64,000 nucleotides of DNA from Janthinobacterium sp. BJB426 (GTDB taxonomy: Bacteria > Pseudomonadota > Gammaproteobacteria > Burkholderiales > Burkholderiaceae_D). The notes beneath the pieces were generated by a model. It ran no database searches. It saw only the letters and a list, made by a program, of their open reading frames with translations, and was not told the DNA's origin. The DNA lies in assembly GCF_002735705.1 (NCBI RefSeq), contig NZ_PDZL01000011.1, forward strand, positions 62,001-126,000. The letters run 5' to 3'. Position numbers and translations under genes: made by a program. Shown piece by piece: positions 38,286 through 48,010 of the stretch; positions within the stretch are counted from its first letter, which is position 1; every line of letters begins with the position of its first letter.

Positions 38286-40418
38286 ACCCGTCCAACAATG
38301 CTCGTCATCGCCGCCAGCCTGATGCTGGCGCCAGCCGCCGCCGTTTTTGCCGCCACCGCGGCCGCAGCGCTGCCTGCTTCGAACCCGTTTGCGCAGGCCA
38401 GCAGCCTGCCCTTCCACTATCCGCCGTTCGACAAGGTGCAGGACGCGGACTACGCGCCCGCCTTTACGGCAGGCATGGCCGCCAACCTGGCGGAAATCAA
38501 CGCGATTGCGAATAACAAGCAGCCAGCGACCTTCGACAATACCATCGTCGCCATGGAACGCTCGGGCCAGCTGCTGAGCCGCGTGCGCACCGTGTTTTCC
38601 GTGATGTCCGGCTCGAACACGAATGAGACGATCCAGGGCCTGGAGCGTGAACTGGCGCCGAAGATGGCGGCCCACAGCGACGCGATCATGCTCAACGACA
38701 AACTCTTCAAGCGCATCGACAGCCTGTACGCCAAGCGCGCCAAGCTGGGCCTCGATGCGGAATCGAAGCGCCTGCTCGAGCGTTACCACACGGACTTCGT
38801 GCGCGCCGGCGCCAAGCTGTCGGCCGCGGACAAGGAAAAGCTGCGCGCCTACAATGGCCAGCTGGCCGCCTTGTCGACCAAGTTTGCGCAAAATGTACTG
38901 AAGGAATTGAACGCTTCGGCCGTCGTTGTCGATACGCGCGAAGAACTCGACGGCCTGTCGTCGGCTGCCATCGAAGTGGCCGCCGGCCTGGCCAAGAAGC
39001 GCGGCCTCGATGGCAAATATGTGATCGCCCTCGTCAACACGACGGGCCAGGCACCGCTGTCGCTGCTGACCAACCGCGCCGTGCGCGAACGCATCATGGC
39101 CGCCTCGCAAGCGCGCGGCAGCCGTGGCGGCGAGTTCGACAATACCCAGGAAGTGCTGGAACTGGCGAAACTGCGCGCCGAACGTGCCGCGCTGATGGGC
39201 TACCCGAACTACGCGGCCTACTCGCTGGAAGACCAGACGGCGCACGACACGACCGCCGTGAACGCTTTGCTGGGCGAACTGGCGAAGCCGGCCGTCGTCA
39301 ACGCGCGCCGTGAAGCGGACGATATCCAGAAGGTCATCGATGCAGGCAAAGGCGGCTTCAAGGTGGGCGCTGCCGACTGGGCCTTCTATAGCGACAAGGT
39401 GCGCGCCGAACGCTACAACTTTGACGAAACGCAATTGAAGCCGTACTTTGAAATGCACAGCGTATTGGCCCGTGGCGTGTTCTTTGCCGCCGGTAAATTG
39501 TACGGCTTGACCTTCAAGCAGCGCACCGACTTGCCAGTCTACACGGCCGACATGCTGGTGTACGACGTTTTCAATGAAGACGGCACGCAACTGGCCATCT
39601 TTACGCTCGACCCTTACGCGCGCAGTAACAAGCGCGGCGGCGCCTGGGCGAATGCCTACGTGGGCCAGTCGAGTTTGCTGAACCGCAAGCCCGTCATCGC
39701 GAATAACCTGAACATTCCGAAGCCGGAAGCGGGCCAGCCGACCCTGATGACGTTTGACGAAGTCAACACCATGTTCCACGAATTCGGCCATGCGCTGCAC
39801 GGCATGTTCTCGAACGTGAAATACCCGCGCTTTGCCGGCACCAGCGTGCCGCGCGACTTCGTCGAATACCCGTCGCAAGTCAATGAAATGTGGGCGCTGT
39901 GGCCGGAAGTGCTGCAAAACTACGCCAAGCACTACCAGACGGGCGCGGCCATTCCGGCCGAGTTGCTGGCGAAAGTGACGGCGGCCGACAATTTCAACCA
40001 GGGCTATAAAACCACGGAATACCTGGCATCGGCCCTGCTGGACCAGCGCTGGCACCAGCTGACCCCGGCGCAGATCCCGACCGACGTGCTGGCGTTTGAG
40101 AAGGCCGCCTTGACGGATGCGGGCGTCGATTTCGCCCCGGCGCCGCCGCGCTACCGCACCACGTATTTCTCGCACGCGTTCGCGGGCGGTTATTCGGCCG
40201 GCTACTACGCGTATTTGTGGTCGGAAAAGCTCGACGCAGACACGGTCGAGTGGTTCAAGGAAAACGGCGGCCTGACGCGCAAGAACGGCGACTGGTTCCG
40301 GACTAAACTGCTGTCGCGCGGTGGCAGCGCCGATGCGCTCGACATTTACCGCAACTTCCGTGGCCGCGATGCGAAGATCGAGCCGTTGCTGGAACGCCGT
40401 GGCTTGAACGGCAAGTAA
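38283..40418 (+). CDS. M3 family zinc metallopeptidase, exported (Dcp/oligopeptidase A type), copy 1
   Basis: Peptidyl-dipeptidase-like thimet oligopeptidase of 711 residues. The zinc motif HEFGH is at 499-503 in MFHEFGHALHGMFSNV, with the third ligand Glu in the following VEYPSQVNE region. A signal peptide covers about 1-24 (LVIAASLMLAPAAAVFAATA), so it acts in the periplasm. ATG 38283 starts the signal peptide; the longer frame from 38211 lacks a ribosome-binding site. The next gene is a close paralogue. Confidence 0.93.
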   Translation: MTRPTMLVIAASLMLAPAAAVFAATAAAALPASNPFAQASSLPFHYPPFDKVQDADYAPAFTAGMAANLAEINAIANNKQPATFDNTIVAMERSGQLLSRVRTVFSVMSGSNTNETIQGLERELAPKMAAHSDAIMLNDKLFKRIDSLYAKRAKLGLDAESKRLLERYHTDFVRAGAKLSAADKEKLRAYNGQLAALSTKFAQNVLKELNASAVVVDTREELDGLSSAAIEVAAGLAKKRGLDGKYVIALVNTTGQAPLSLLTNRAVRERIMAASQARGSRGGEFDNTQEVLELAKLRAERAALMGYPNYAAYSLEDQTAHDTTAVNALLGELAKPAVVNARREADDIQKVIDAGKGGFKVGAADWAFYSDKVRAERYNFDETQLKPYFEMHSVLARGVFFAAGKLYGLTFKQRTDLPVYTADMLVYDVFNEDGTQLAIFTLDPYARSNKRGGAWANAYVGQSSLLNRKPVIANNLNIPKPEAGQPTLMTFDEVNTMFHEFGHALHGMFSNVKYPRFAGTSVPRDFVEYPSQVNEMWALWPEVLQNYAKHYQTGAAIPAELLAKVTAADNFNQGYKTTEYLASALLDQRWHQLTPAQIPTDVLAFEKAALTDAGVDFAPAPPRYRTTYFSHAFAGGYSAGYYAYLWSEKLDADTVEWFKENGGLTRKNGDWFRTKLLSRGGSADALDIYRNFRGRDAKIEPLLERRGLNGK

Positions 40419-40455
40419 TTCCTTCCCAGCACTGGCCTCGCTGGTGCTGAACATC

Positions 40456-40487
40456 AATGGCCGCCCCGCAATGGGCGGCCATTTTTA
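40456..40487 (+). terminator. Intrinsic terminator between the M3 peptidase genes
   Basis: The stem AATGGCCGCCC (40456-40466) with GGGCGGCCATT (40473-40483) and T residues following. The two paralogues are therefore separate transcription units. Confidence 0.9.
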
Positions 40488-40595
40488 TTTGGCGATTCCG
40501 CTTGAAAACCGTGGTAAACCGCGCAGTTGGCGTCATGCACCACAGGATCGCCCATGTTGGATGACGCCTGTGTGACAGACTGCTATGATCTGCCA

Positions 40596-40647
40596 CTGGC
40601 CCGCGACGCGATCGCGGTTCTTCCCGCGCTTCCTGAAAGATGTCATG
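40596..40647 (+). repeat. Leader repeat of the M3 peptidase pair, copy 2
   Basis: CTGGCCCGCGAC, two or three bases, then GATCGCGG with the same CCGCGA/TCGCGG dyad (40601-40606, 40612-40617). Similarity to copy 1 runs on through TTCCTGAAAG to the start codon (TTCCTTGAAAG in copy 1). Confidence 0.75.
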
Positions 40648-42798
40648 ATCCGTCCACAACTGCTCGTCATCGCCGCCAGCGTCATGCTGGCCCACGCCGC
40701 CCCATCCGCCATGGCTGCCGCCACTGCAAAATCCGCGCCTGCCGCTGCCGTCAGCGCCCAGAACCCCCTGCTCAAAGTGAGCCCGCTGCCATTCCAGATG
40801 CCGCAGTTCGGCCTGATCAAGGATGAACACTACGCGCCGGCGTTTGCCGAAGGCATGAAACGCCAGTTGGCCGAAGTCAACGCGATTGCCAGCAACCGCC
40901 AGGCGCCCACGTTTGAAAACACCATCGTGGCCCTCGAGCGCACGGGACAGCTGCTGCACCGCGTGCAAAGCATCTTCAGCAACATGACGTCGACCAATAC
41001 CAACGCCGTGCTGGAAGCGGTGGAAGTGGACGTGTCGCCGAAGCTGGCCGCGCACGCGGATGCGATCACCCTGAATCCGAAACTGTTTACCCGCATCGAC
41101 ACGCTGTACGCCAAGCGCGACAAGCTGGGCCTCGATGCCGAATCCCTGCGCTTGCTCGAGCGTTATCACACGGACTTCGTGCGCGCCGGCGCCAAGCTGT
41201 CCGATGCGGACAAGGAAAAACTGAAAGCCTACAACGCCGAACAGGCGGGCCTGGAAACGGCCTTCGCGCAAAACGTGCTGAAGGAAACGAATGCCAAGAG
41301 CATCGTCGTCGACACGCGTGCTGCACTGGCCGGCATGACGGACAGCGATATCGATACGGCCGCCACGGCCGCCAAGGAACGGGGCTTGACGGGCAAGTTC
41401 GTCATTGCCCTGGTCAACACCAGCGGCCAGCCGCCACTGGCGGTATTGACGGATCGCAAGACGCGTCAGCGCCTGATGGATGCGTCGCTGAACCGGGGTA
41501 GCCAGGGCGGCGAGTTCGACAACCGCGCCATCGTGCTGAAGCTGGCCAAACTGCGCGCCGAACGGGCCACCCTGCTCGGTTACGCCAACTACGCCGCGTA
41601 CTCGCTGGAAGACCAGACGGCCAAGACTACGACGGCCGTCAACACCCTGCTGTCGGAACTGGCGAAACCGGCCGTCGCCAACGCGCGCCGCGAAGCGGCC
41701 GACCTGCAGCAAGTGGTCGATGCCGAGAAGGGCGGTTTCCAGGTAGCGGCGGCCGACTGGGCCATCTACACGGACAAGCTGCGCAAGCAACGTTTCAATT
41801 TCGATGAAAACGAGCTGAAACCGTACCTGGAACTCAACAGCGTGCTGAACAATGGCGTTTTCTTTGCCGCCAATAAACTGTATGGCATCAGCTTCAAGCA
41901 ACGTACTGATCTACCGGTGTACAACCCGGACGTGCGCGTGTATGACGTGCTCGATGCCAACGGCAAGCCGCTGGCCCTGTTCATCGCCGACTTCTATGCG
42001 CGCGGCAACAAGCATGGCGGCGCGTGGATGAATGAATACGTGTCGCAGTCAATGCTGATGGGCACGCATCCGGTGGTGGCCAACCAATTGAACATTCCGA
42101 AGCCGTCCGCCGGCCAGCCGACCTTGCTGACGTTCGATGAAGTGACGACCATGTTCCACGAATTCGGCCATGCGCTGCACGGCATGTTTTCGAACGTGAA
42201 ATATCCGCGTTTTGCCGGCACCAGCGTGCCGAGCGACTTCGTCGAGTATCCATCCCAAGTCAATGAAATGTGGGCCGTCTGGCCGGAAGTGCTGCAAAAC
42301 TATGCCAAGCACTACCAGAGCGGCGCGGCCATGCCGCAGGAATTGCTCGACAAGGTCACGGCGGCGAAGAAATTCAACCAGGGTTTCATGACGACGGAAT
42401 ACCTGTCGGCGGCCTTGCTGGACCAGCGCTGGCACCAGCTGGCGCCGAGCCAGATCCCGACCGACGTGCTGGCCTTTGAAGCGGCATCGTTGAAAGACGC
42501 GGGCGTCGACTACGCGCCCGTGCCGCCACGCTACCGCACCAGTTACTTTTCGCACAGCTTCTCGGGCGGCTACTCGGCGGCGTATTACGCCTACCTGTGG
42601 TCGGAAAAGCTGGACGCGGAATCGGTCAACTGGTTCAAGGAAAACGGCGGCCTGACGCGCAAGAATGGCGACTGGTTCCGCAGCAAATTGCTGTCGCGCG
42701 GCGGCAGCGTCGATGCGCTGCAGCTGTTCCGCGACTTCCGCGGCCGCGATGCCACCGTGGAACCATTGCTGGAACGCCGCGGCTTGAACGCCAAGTAA
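40645..42798 (+). CDS. M3 family zinc metallopeptidase, exported, copy 2
   Basis: Paralogue of the preceding gene, 717 residues, with the same domain layout: a signal peptide (LLVIAASVMLAHAAPSAMAA, about 5-24), the helical N-terminal domain, and HEFGH at 505-509. The two proteins share long identical blocks around the active site (for example FSNVKYPRFAGTSVP) and at the C-terminus (LLERRGLN), but differ in the N-terminal half, so they may differ in substrate range. ATG 40645 starts the signal peptide. It is preceded by a terminator and its own leader. Confidence 0.93.
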   Translation: MIRPQLLVIAASVMLAHAAPSAMAAATAKSAPAAAVSAQNPLLKVSPLPFQMPQFGLIKDEHYAPAFAEGMKRQLAEVNAIASNRQAPTFENTIVALERTGQLLHRVQSIFSNMTSTNTNAVLEAVEVDVSPKLAAHADAITLNPKLFTRIDTLYAKRDKLGLDAESLRLLERYHTDFVRAGAKLSDADKEKLKAYNAEQAGLETAFAQNVLKETNAKSIVVDTRAALAGMTDSDIDTAATAAKERGLTGKFVIALVNTSGQPPLAVLTDRKTRQRLMDASLNRGSQGGEFDNRAIVLKLAKLRAERATLLGYANYAAYSLEDQTAKTTTAVNTLLSELAKPAVANARREAADLQQVVDAEKGGFQVAAADWAIYTDKLRKQRFNFDENELKPYLELNSVLNNGVFFAANKLYGISFKQRTDLPVYNPDVRVYDVLDANGKPLALFIADFYARGNKHGGAWMNEYVSQSMLMGTHPVVANQLNIPKPSAGQPTLLTFDEVTTMFHEFGHALHGMFSNVKYPRFAGTSVPSDFVEYPSQVNEMWAVWPEVLQNYAKHYQSGAAMPQELLDKVTAAKKFNQGFMTTEYLSAALLDQRWHQLAPSQIPTDVLAFEAASLKDAGVDYAPVPPRYRTSYFSHSFSGGYSAAYYAYLWSEKLDAESVNWFKENGGLTRKNGDWFRSKLLSRGGSVDALQLFRDFRGRDATVEPLLERRGLNAK

Positions 42799-42907
42799 GA
42801 CGTCCTCAGCAGAAGCTTGCGTTGCGTTGACATGGCGCACGCAAGCTTTCTGTGCCGGCGGCGTAGAATTGAGTAAGATGTAAACAAGAAGGCAGTCGAA
42901 AGAGTAT

Positions 42908-43120
42908 ATGAGTCAGCAAGATTTGAATGGCATTACCCTGGAAGGTATCGTGACGCGCCTGCAGGCCCACTATGGTTGGGACGGCTTGGCCAAGCACATC
43001 GATATCAATTGCTTCATCAGCGATCCCAGCATCAAGTCGAGCCTGAAGTTTTTGCGCAAGACCCCGTGGGCCAGGAGCAAGGTGGAACAGCTGTACCTGG
43101 ACACGCAATTTACTGACTGA
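42908..43120 (+). CDS. VF530 family (DUF2132) DNA-binding protein
   Basis: Small protein of 70 residues matching VF530: [17 protein letters not shown], then [20 protein letters not shown] and [15 protein letters not shown]. The family has a compact helical fold and is reported as DNA-binding; the cellular role is unknown. It lies 11 bases upstream of the DUF4404 gene. Confidence 0.9.
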   Translation: MSQQDLNGITLEGIVTRLQAHYGWDGLAKHIDINCFISDPSIKSSLKFLRKTPWARSKVEQLYLDTQFTD

Positions 43121-43131
43121 CAGGAAAAAAC

Positions 43132-43410
43132 ATGGATAGCAAACTCAAGGAATCGCTGCAACAACTGCAATCGACACTAGCAACCAGCGGCCCCGTCGAT
43201 GAAGAACTGCATGGTTTGCTGCAAAAACTCGATGTCGACATCAAGTTGCTGATGGAAAAGCGCGCCGCGCAGGAACAGGAAGAAGAGTCGACCACCTATG
43301 GCCTGGCCGAGCGCAGCCAGGAATTGTCGGCCAAATTTGCTGTCAAGCATCCGAAACTGGAGCCGGCGTTGCGTGAGCTCGGTGAGATTCTCGCCAACAT
43401 GGGCATTTAA
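43132..43410 (+). CDS. DUF4404 family protein
   Basis: Soluble, helical, acidic protein of 92 residues: KESLQQLQSTLATSGPVDEE, LQKLDVDIKLLMEK and a C-terminal HPKLEPALRELGEILANMGI, the DUF4404 pattern. Function unknown. It is cotranscribed with the VF530 gene and followed by a large imperfect hairpin. Confidence 0.85.
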   Translation: MDSKLKESLQQLQSTLATSGPVDEELHGLLQKLDVDIKLLMEKRAAQEQEEESTTYGLAERSQELSAKFAVKHPKLEPALRELGEILANMGI

Positions 43411-43416
43411 GCAAGT

Positions 43417-43466
43417 CTTGGGAAATGCCGGGCCCGTTCCTGCGGGGAGGCCCACATTTCCCCAAG
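43417..43466 (+). other. Large imperfect hairpin after the DUF4404 gene
   Basis: CTTGGGAAATG (43417-43427) pairs with CATTTCCCCAAG (43455-43466) with one bulged base; inside, GGGCC (43430-43434) pairs with GGCCC (43449-43453). No T-run follows directly (the nearest is about 18 bases further), so it is a poor intrinsic terminator and may be an mRNA 3' stabiliser. Confidence 0.45.
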
Positions 43467-43560
43467 TGATTGAAAAATAAACGTTTTTTGTACTGAAATC
43501 CAACAGTAAAAAGCAGGCCGTCAGGTTGGAAATGGCCAATTCCGGTACAATCCGTACCCT

Positions 43561-45897
43561 ATGAGCTCCCCTACCAATTTATTTGCGACCGTTCCCAAGC
43601 GGTCTGCCCGCGCTGCCGTGGCGCCTTTCCTGCCGATGTCGCGTGCCGAGATGGACGCGCTGGGCTGGGACCAGTGCGACGTCATCCTCGTCACGGGTGA
43701 CGCCTACATCGACCATCCGAGTTTCGGCATGGCCCTGGTTGGCCGCCTGCTCGAAGCGCAGGGTTACCGCGTCGGCATCATCAGCCAGCCGGACTGGCTG
43801 TCGGCCGAAGCGTTCCGCATTCTCGGCAAGCCGCGCCTGTACTACGGCATTACCGCCGGCAACATGGATTCCATGGTCAACCAGTACACGGCCGACCGCA
43901 AGATCCGCTCCGACGATGCCTACACGGCGAATGCGGAACCGAATAAACGCCCGGACCGCGCCGTCACCGTGTACGCGCAGCGCGCGCGCGAAGCGTATCC
44001 CGACGTGCCGGTGGTGATCGGCAGTATCGAAGCGTCCCTGCGCCGCATCGCCCATTACGATTACTGGTCGGACAAGGTCCGCCGTTCCGTCTTGCCCGAT
44101 TCCAAGGCTGATTTGTTGATCTTCGGCAATGCCGAACGGGCGCTGGTCGACCTGACGCACCGTCTGGCTGCCGGCGAACACATCAAGGATATCCGCGACT
44201 TGCGCGGCACGGCCTTCATGGTGCCGGCCGGCTGGCTGCCAGGCGACGACTGGGGCGTGCACAATTCCACCCGCGTCGACGTGCCCGGCAAGGTCGACCC
44301 GCATTACAGCCCGTACGAGATGGTGCAGGAAGACAAGACCGCCTGCGCCACGGAAAATGCATCGAAATCGGCCGAAGTGATCAAGCCGATCCGCATCATG
44401 AGTCGCGAAGAGCGCCTCGCCATGGCCAAGGAAAAGCACGACAAGACGGTCGTGCGCCTGCCTGCGTATGACGTCGTCAAGGATGACCCCGTCATGTATG
44501 CGCACGCGTCGCGCGTGTTCCACCTGGAATCGAATCCCGGCAATGCGCGCGCCATGGTGCAGGCGCACGGCGAACGCGACGTGTGGCTCAATCCGCCGCC
44601 GCTGCCGCTGGCCATGGACGAGATGGATGGCGTGTACGACATGAATTACGCGCGCGCGCCGCACCCGAGCTATGGCAAGGCGCACATCCCCGCCTGGGAA
44701 ATGATTCGCTTCTCCGTCAACATCATGCGCGGCTGCTTCGGCGGCTGCACCTTCTGCTCGATCACGGAGCATGAAGGGCGCATCATCCAGAGCCGTTCGG
44801 AACCGTCGATCCTGCGCGAAATCGAGCATATCCGCGATAAAACCAAAGGTTTTACGGGCACCATTTCCGATATGGGCGGCCCGACGGCGAATATGTACCG
44901 CCTCGCCTGCAAGGAAAAAGAGATCGAAGTGTCGTGCCGCCGCCTGTCCTGCGTGTACCCGTCGATCTGCGTGAACCTGGGCACGGATCACAGCAAGCTC
45001 ATTTCGTTGTACCGCAAGGCGCGCGCCATTCCCGGCATCAAGAAAGTGCTGATCAGCTCGGGCTTGCGCTACGACCTGGCCGTGCGTTCGCCCGAGTACG
45101 TCAAGGAACTGGTGACGCATCACGTCGGTGGTTTGCTGAAGATCGCTCCTGAGCACACGGAAGAGGGCACTTTGTCGAAGATGATGAAGCCCGGCATCGG
45201 CGCGTATGATGAATTCAAGGAAATGTTCGACCGTTTCTCGCTGGAAGCAGGCAAGAAGCAGTATTTGATCCCCTACTTTATCGCCGCCCATCCGGGCACG
45301 ACGGACGTGGACATGCTGAACCTGGCCCTGTGGTTGAAGAAAAACAATTTCAAATTGGACCAGGTGCAAACCTTCATGCCCACGCCGATGGCGATGGCGA
45401 CGACCATGTATCACACGCGCAAGAATCCTTTGCGCAAGGTTACGGCAGACTCGGAAGTGGTGGAAACGGCCCGCAGCGGCAAGATCCGCCGCACCCATAA
45501 AGCGTTCCTGCGCTACCAGGACCCGGCCAACTGGCCGATCCTGCGCGAAGCGCTGGTCAACATGGGCCGTGGCGACTTGATCGGCAATGGCGACAAGCAT
45601 TTGATTCCGGCCTGGACCTCGTCCGAGTCGGGCGGTCTGGCCGCAGGCGAACGCAGCCGCCAGACGCATGGCGCCGGCACGCCGGACAAGTTCAAGGTCA
45701 CGCCGGGCAAGAACCGCATCGCCCTGGGCGGCACGGCCGCCGCGCCGAAGGCGACCGCCGTCGAATCGAAAGTGCGTCCATCGATCTTGTCGACCATCAA
45801 AACGAAGGCCAAGCCGGCCGCCGTGCCGATGGGCCGTGGCAGCAAGCCGCCAGCCAAGGGCGCTCATGCCGCACCGGCACGGGGCGGACGCAAGTAA
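43561..45897 (+). CDS. YgiQ family radical SAM protein
   Basis: Radical-SAM protein of 778 residues. An N-terminal DUF with RSAARAAVAP-like start and [19 protein letters not shown] is followed by the radical SAM core with C392-x3-C396-x2-C399 ([18 protein letters not shown]) binding a [4Fe-4S] cluster. The C-terminal extension after about 640 is Lys/Ala/Pro-rich and low complexity, ending in RGGRK. The reaction of YgiQ proteins is unknown. It is monocistronic, with a strong terminator after it. Confidence 0.93.
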   Translation: MSSPTNLFATVPKRSARAAVAPFLPMSRAEMDALGWDQCDVILVTGDAYIDHPSFGMALVGRLLEAQGYRVGIISQPDWLSAEAFRILGKPRLYYGITAGNMDSMVNQYTADRKIRSDDAYTANAEPNKRPDRAVTVYAQRAREAYPDVPVVIGSIEASLRRIAHYDYWSDKVRRSVLPDSKADLLIFGNAERALVDLTHRLAAGEHIKDIRDLRGTAFMVPAGWLPGDDWGVHNSTRVDVPGKVDPHYSPYEMVQEDKTACATENASKSAEVIKPIRIMSREERLAMAKEKHDKTVVRLPAYDVVKDDPVMYAHASRVFHLESNPGNARAMVQAHGERDVWLNPPPLPLAMDEMDGVYDMNYARAPHPSYGKAHIPAWEMIRFSVNIMRGCFGGCTFCSITEHEGRIIQSRSEPSILREIEHIRDKTKGFTGTISDMGGPTANMYRLACKEKEIEVSCRRLSCVYPSICVNLGTDHSKLISLYRKARAIPGIKKVLISSGLRYDLAVRSPEYVKELVTHHVGGLLKIAPEHTEEGTLSKMMKPGIGAYDEFKEMFDRFSLEAGKKQYLIPYFIAAHPGTTDVDMLNLALWLKKNNFKLDQVQTFMPTPMAMATTMYHTRKNPLRKVTADSEVVETARSGKIRRTHKAFLRYQDPANWPILREALVNMGRGDLIGNGDKHLIPAWTSSESGGLAAGERSRQTHGAGTPDKFKVTPGKNRIALGGTAAAPKATAVESKVRPSILSTIKTKAKPAAVPMGRGSKPPAKGAHAAPARGGRK

Positions 45898-45926
45898 GCC
45901 AGCGGCACTGTCCCCTGCATCGACTG

Positions 45927-45963
45927 AAAACCCGGCAACGCATACAGCGTTGCCGGGTTTTTT
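45927..45963 (+). terminator. Intrinsic terminator after the YgiQ gene
   Basis: The stem AACCCGGCAACG (45929-45940) with CGTTGCCGGGTT (45948-45959), followed by T residues to 45963. It marks the upstream border of the zinc-ribbon cluster. Confidence 0.92.
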
Positions 45964-46057
45964 GCCATCTGCGCACCAGGATGGAGCGCAAAAACGAGGG
46001 GGCAGCAGGATTTTTACCAATATTTAAAAATTGAATAGAGCAAAAGGCAATTTTCCC

Positions 46058-46087
46058 TTGTGGCAACTTGGTGTTTGAAAATATACT
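46058..46087 (+). promoter_or_regulatory. Candidate promoter of the zinc-ribbon cluster
   Basis: TATACT at 46082-46087 with TTGTGG at 46058-46063 (18-bp spacer). The 200-bp gap is AT-rich compared with the coding DNA. This gives a leader of about 85 bases before the TTG start at 46180. Confidence 0.35.
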
Positions 46088-46179
46088 CGTTGAATATTTA
46101 GCCGTACGGCAACAATGCTGCCATTCTGGCAAGCGCCAGCGTACGCGACTCCCAGCGTTTAGATGAAAAGAGATGCCAA

Positions 46180-47172
46180 TTGAACTGCCTTTCCTGCCAG
46201 GCCGAGAATAAGCCGGGCGCAAAATTCTGCTCTTCCTGTGGCACCACGTTCGCCGCCGCCGCCGCCGCCGTTGCCCCGCTGCCAGGCAAATCCTGTGGCC
46301 AGTGCGGCCATGATTGCAAGCCAGATGCCAAGTTCTGTCCCAAGTGCGCGTTCAGCTTTGCCGTGGCGCCCGTTGCCGCAGCGGTGCCGCCGCCACTGCC
46401 AGAACCCATCATCGAGCCTGTGATTGAACCCGTCATTGAGCCCGTTATTGAATCCCTGCCCGTGGCTGAGCCTGCCCCGGCACCGGTGGCTGAGCCTATT
46501 GCGCCGCCGCCGCCCGTGCTGGAAAAGCGCCGTGCTGACCCAGTCCCAGTCCCTGCACCGGCGCCAGAACCTGCTGCCGTACCCGCCAGCGTGCCCGACA
46601 CGCCGGCTGACAGCCAAACGGGTGGCAACCGCATGAAACTGATCGCCGCAGCCGTCGCGGTGGTCGTGGTCGTGGCTGCCGCAGGGGGATACTATTACCT
46701 GTCAGGCAAGCCTTCCGCGCCCGCGCCAGTCCCCGCACCGACGGTTGCTGCCGAGGACGCGACGGCTGCCGCCGAGCAGCCGCTGGCCATCGATGACGCT
46801 GCGCTCGATGGCGGCACGGCGGGCGACCTTGCCGCGACACCTGCAGCCGAGCCTGAGCCAGCGGCAGCGCCTGCTCCGGCACCCGAGCCGGCTCCAGCAG
46901 CGGCCCCAGCCCCAGTCGTGGAAAAACCGGCCAAGCCCGTCAAGGTGACCCCGCCACCGGCGCCTGTCAAACAGACGACGGGCCTGGAAAGCGTGATCAC
47001 CGACAGCCTGTCGGAAGCGAGCCACTGCATGAGCCAGCGCAAATACGACTGTGCCATTGCCAACGCGAATGCCGTGTTGCGTATGGACACGGGCAACCGC
47101 CATGCGCAGGACATCAAGCGCAAGGCGAAAGAAGCGCAGGACAAGGCGCTGTCGCAGATCCAGATCGAGTAA
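46180..47172 (+). CDS. Double zinc-ribbon, single-pass membrane protein with periplasmic domain (unknown function)
   Basis: Protein of 330 residues, TTG start (no in-frame ATG precedes the first zinc ribbon). Two zinc ribbons: C3-x2-C6 with C17-x2-C20, and C39-x2-C42 with C53-x2-C56. Then a Pro/Glu/Ala linker with four IEPV/IES-type units (about 77-92), a membrane helix at about 152-174 (KLIAAAVAVVVVVAAAGGYYYL), a Pro/Ala-rich periplasmic spacer, and a conserved-looking helical end (267-330) that resembles one TPR unit and holds two Cys (HCMSQRKYDC) that could form a disulfide. Ribbons should face the cytoplasm. First gene of the four-gene cluster. Confidence 0.78.
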   Translation: MNCLSCQAENKPGAKFCSSCGTTFAAAAAAVAPLPGKSCGQCGHDCKPDAKFCPKCAFSFAVAPVAAAVPPPLPEPIIEPVIEPVIEPVIESLPVAEPAPAPVAEPIAPPPPVLEKRRADPVPVPAPAPEPAAVPASVPDTPADSQTGGNRMKLIAAAVAVVVVVAAAGGYYYLSGKPSAPAPVPAPTVAAEDATAAAEQPLAIDDAALDGGTAGDLAATPAAEPEPAAAPAPAPEPAPAAAPAPVVEKPAKPVKVTPPPAPVKQTTGLESVITDSLSEASHCMSQRKYDCAIANANAVLRMDTGNRHAQDIKRKAKEAQDKALSQIQIE

Positions 47173-47220
47173 GCGGCGCTGCTTGCCTTCCCCCTATTTT
47201 GATCCTCCTGGAGAAATGAC

Positions 47221-47943
47221 ATGAAAAACTTGAAACAAATGGCCAAACCCCTGGTGGCGATGCTGGTCGTATCCTCGATGCTGGCCGGCTGCGCCGCACC
47301 GGGCGGCCCTGGCGCTACCGGTACCCCCACAGCAGGCACGGAAGCGGCGAGCGGCGAATGCAATACGGCCATGCTGGCCGGTATCGGCGCCGTCGTGGGC
47401 GGCTTGCTGGGTGGCGGCAACAATACCGTGCGCGGCGCGGCCCTGGGCGCCAGCCTGGGCGCGCTCGCCTGCGTGGCCTTGAATTATCAAAGCCAGCAAG
47501 TCAAGACGGCGCAGCAGGTGCAGACCGACTACAAGGTGGCCAACAAGGGCAAGCTGCCCGAGCAGTCGACCCTGGTGAAATACGAGACGGGCTTTACGCC
47601 GTCCTCCGTGCGTCCGGGCCAGAAGGCGCAGACCAATTCGTACATCGAAGTGGCGGCCGGCACGCGCGATCCGAACCCGCTGGTGGAAGAGGAATTGAGC
47701 CTGTACAAGCCAAATGGCGACCTGATCAAAACCGTGCGCAAGGTGGTCAGCAGTAATAACGGCAGCGGCGCCTACAAGGGCGGCTTCTCGATTCCCATGC
47801 CTGAAGGCGTGCCGCAGGGCATTTACCCGGTGCGCACGGCCCTGTACCTGAATAGCAAGCGCGTCGGTGGCCAGGACGTCAAGCTGCAGATCGTCCAGCG
47901 CCAGGCGCCCGCGAGCGAGCTGCAACTGGCGCGCGCCTACTGA
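47221..47943 (+). CDS. Glycine-zipper lipoprotein (unknown function)
   Basis: Lipoprotein of 240 residues: signal peptide with lipobox MLAGC (lipidated C24), a Gly/Ala-rich hydrophobic zipper (GIGAVVGGLLGGG to ALGASLGALACVAL, about 53-87) and a C-terminal beta-rich domain of about 130 residues (TSYIEVAAG-like strands, ELSLYKPNGDLIKTVRK). Glycine-zipper lipoproteins often sit in the outer membrane. It is 48 bases downstream of the zinc-ribbon gene with a clear ribosome-binding site (GGAG, 47209-47212). Confidence 0.8.
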   Translation: MKNLKQMAKPLVAMLVVSSMLAGCAAPGGPGATGTPTAGTEAASGECNTAMLAGIGAVVGGLLGGGNNTVRGAALGASLGALACVALNYQSQQVKTAQQVQTDYKVANKGKLPEQSTLVKYETGFTPSSVRPGQKAQTNSYIEVAAGTRDPNPLVEEELSLYKPNGDLIKTVRKVVSSNNGSGAYKGGFSIPMPEGVPQGIYPVRTALYLNSKRVGGQDVKLQIVQRQAPASELQLARAY

Positions 47944-48010
47944 CATTGATTGCCACGGGGTGGCCATGCCGGCCGTCCCGTTCCCCGATTTATCCCCATC
48001 CAGGCTAGAC

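Noticed and set aside
43579..46020. 813-codon open frame on the minus strand opposite the YgiQ gene
   Set aside because: Antisense shadow of a clear radical SAM gene; composition is Arg/His/Ala-rich and no family is recognisable.
46405..46460. IEPV-type tandem repeat as a CRISPR or mobile repeat
   Set aside because: It is an in-frame coding repeat forming a Pro/Glu linker.
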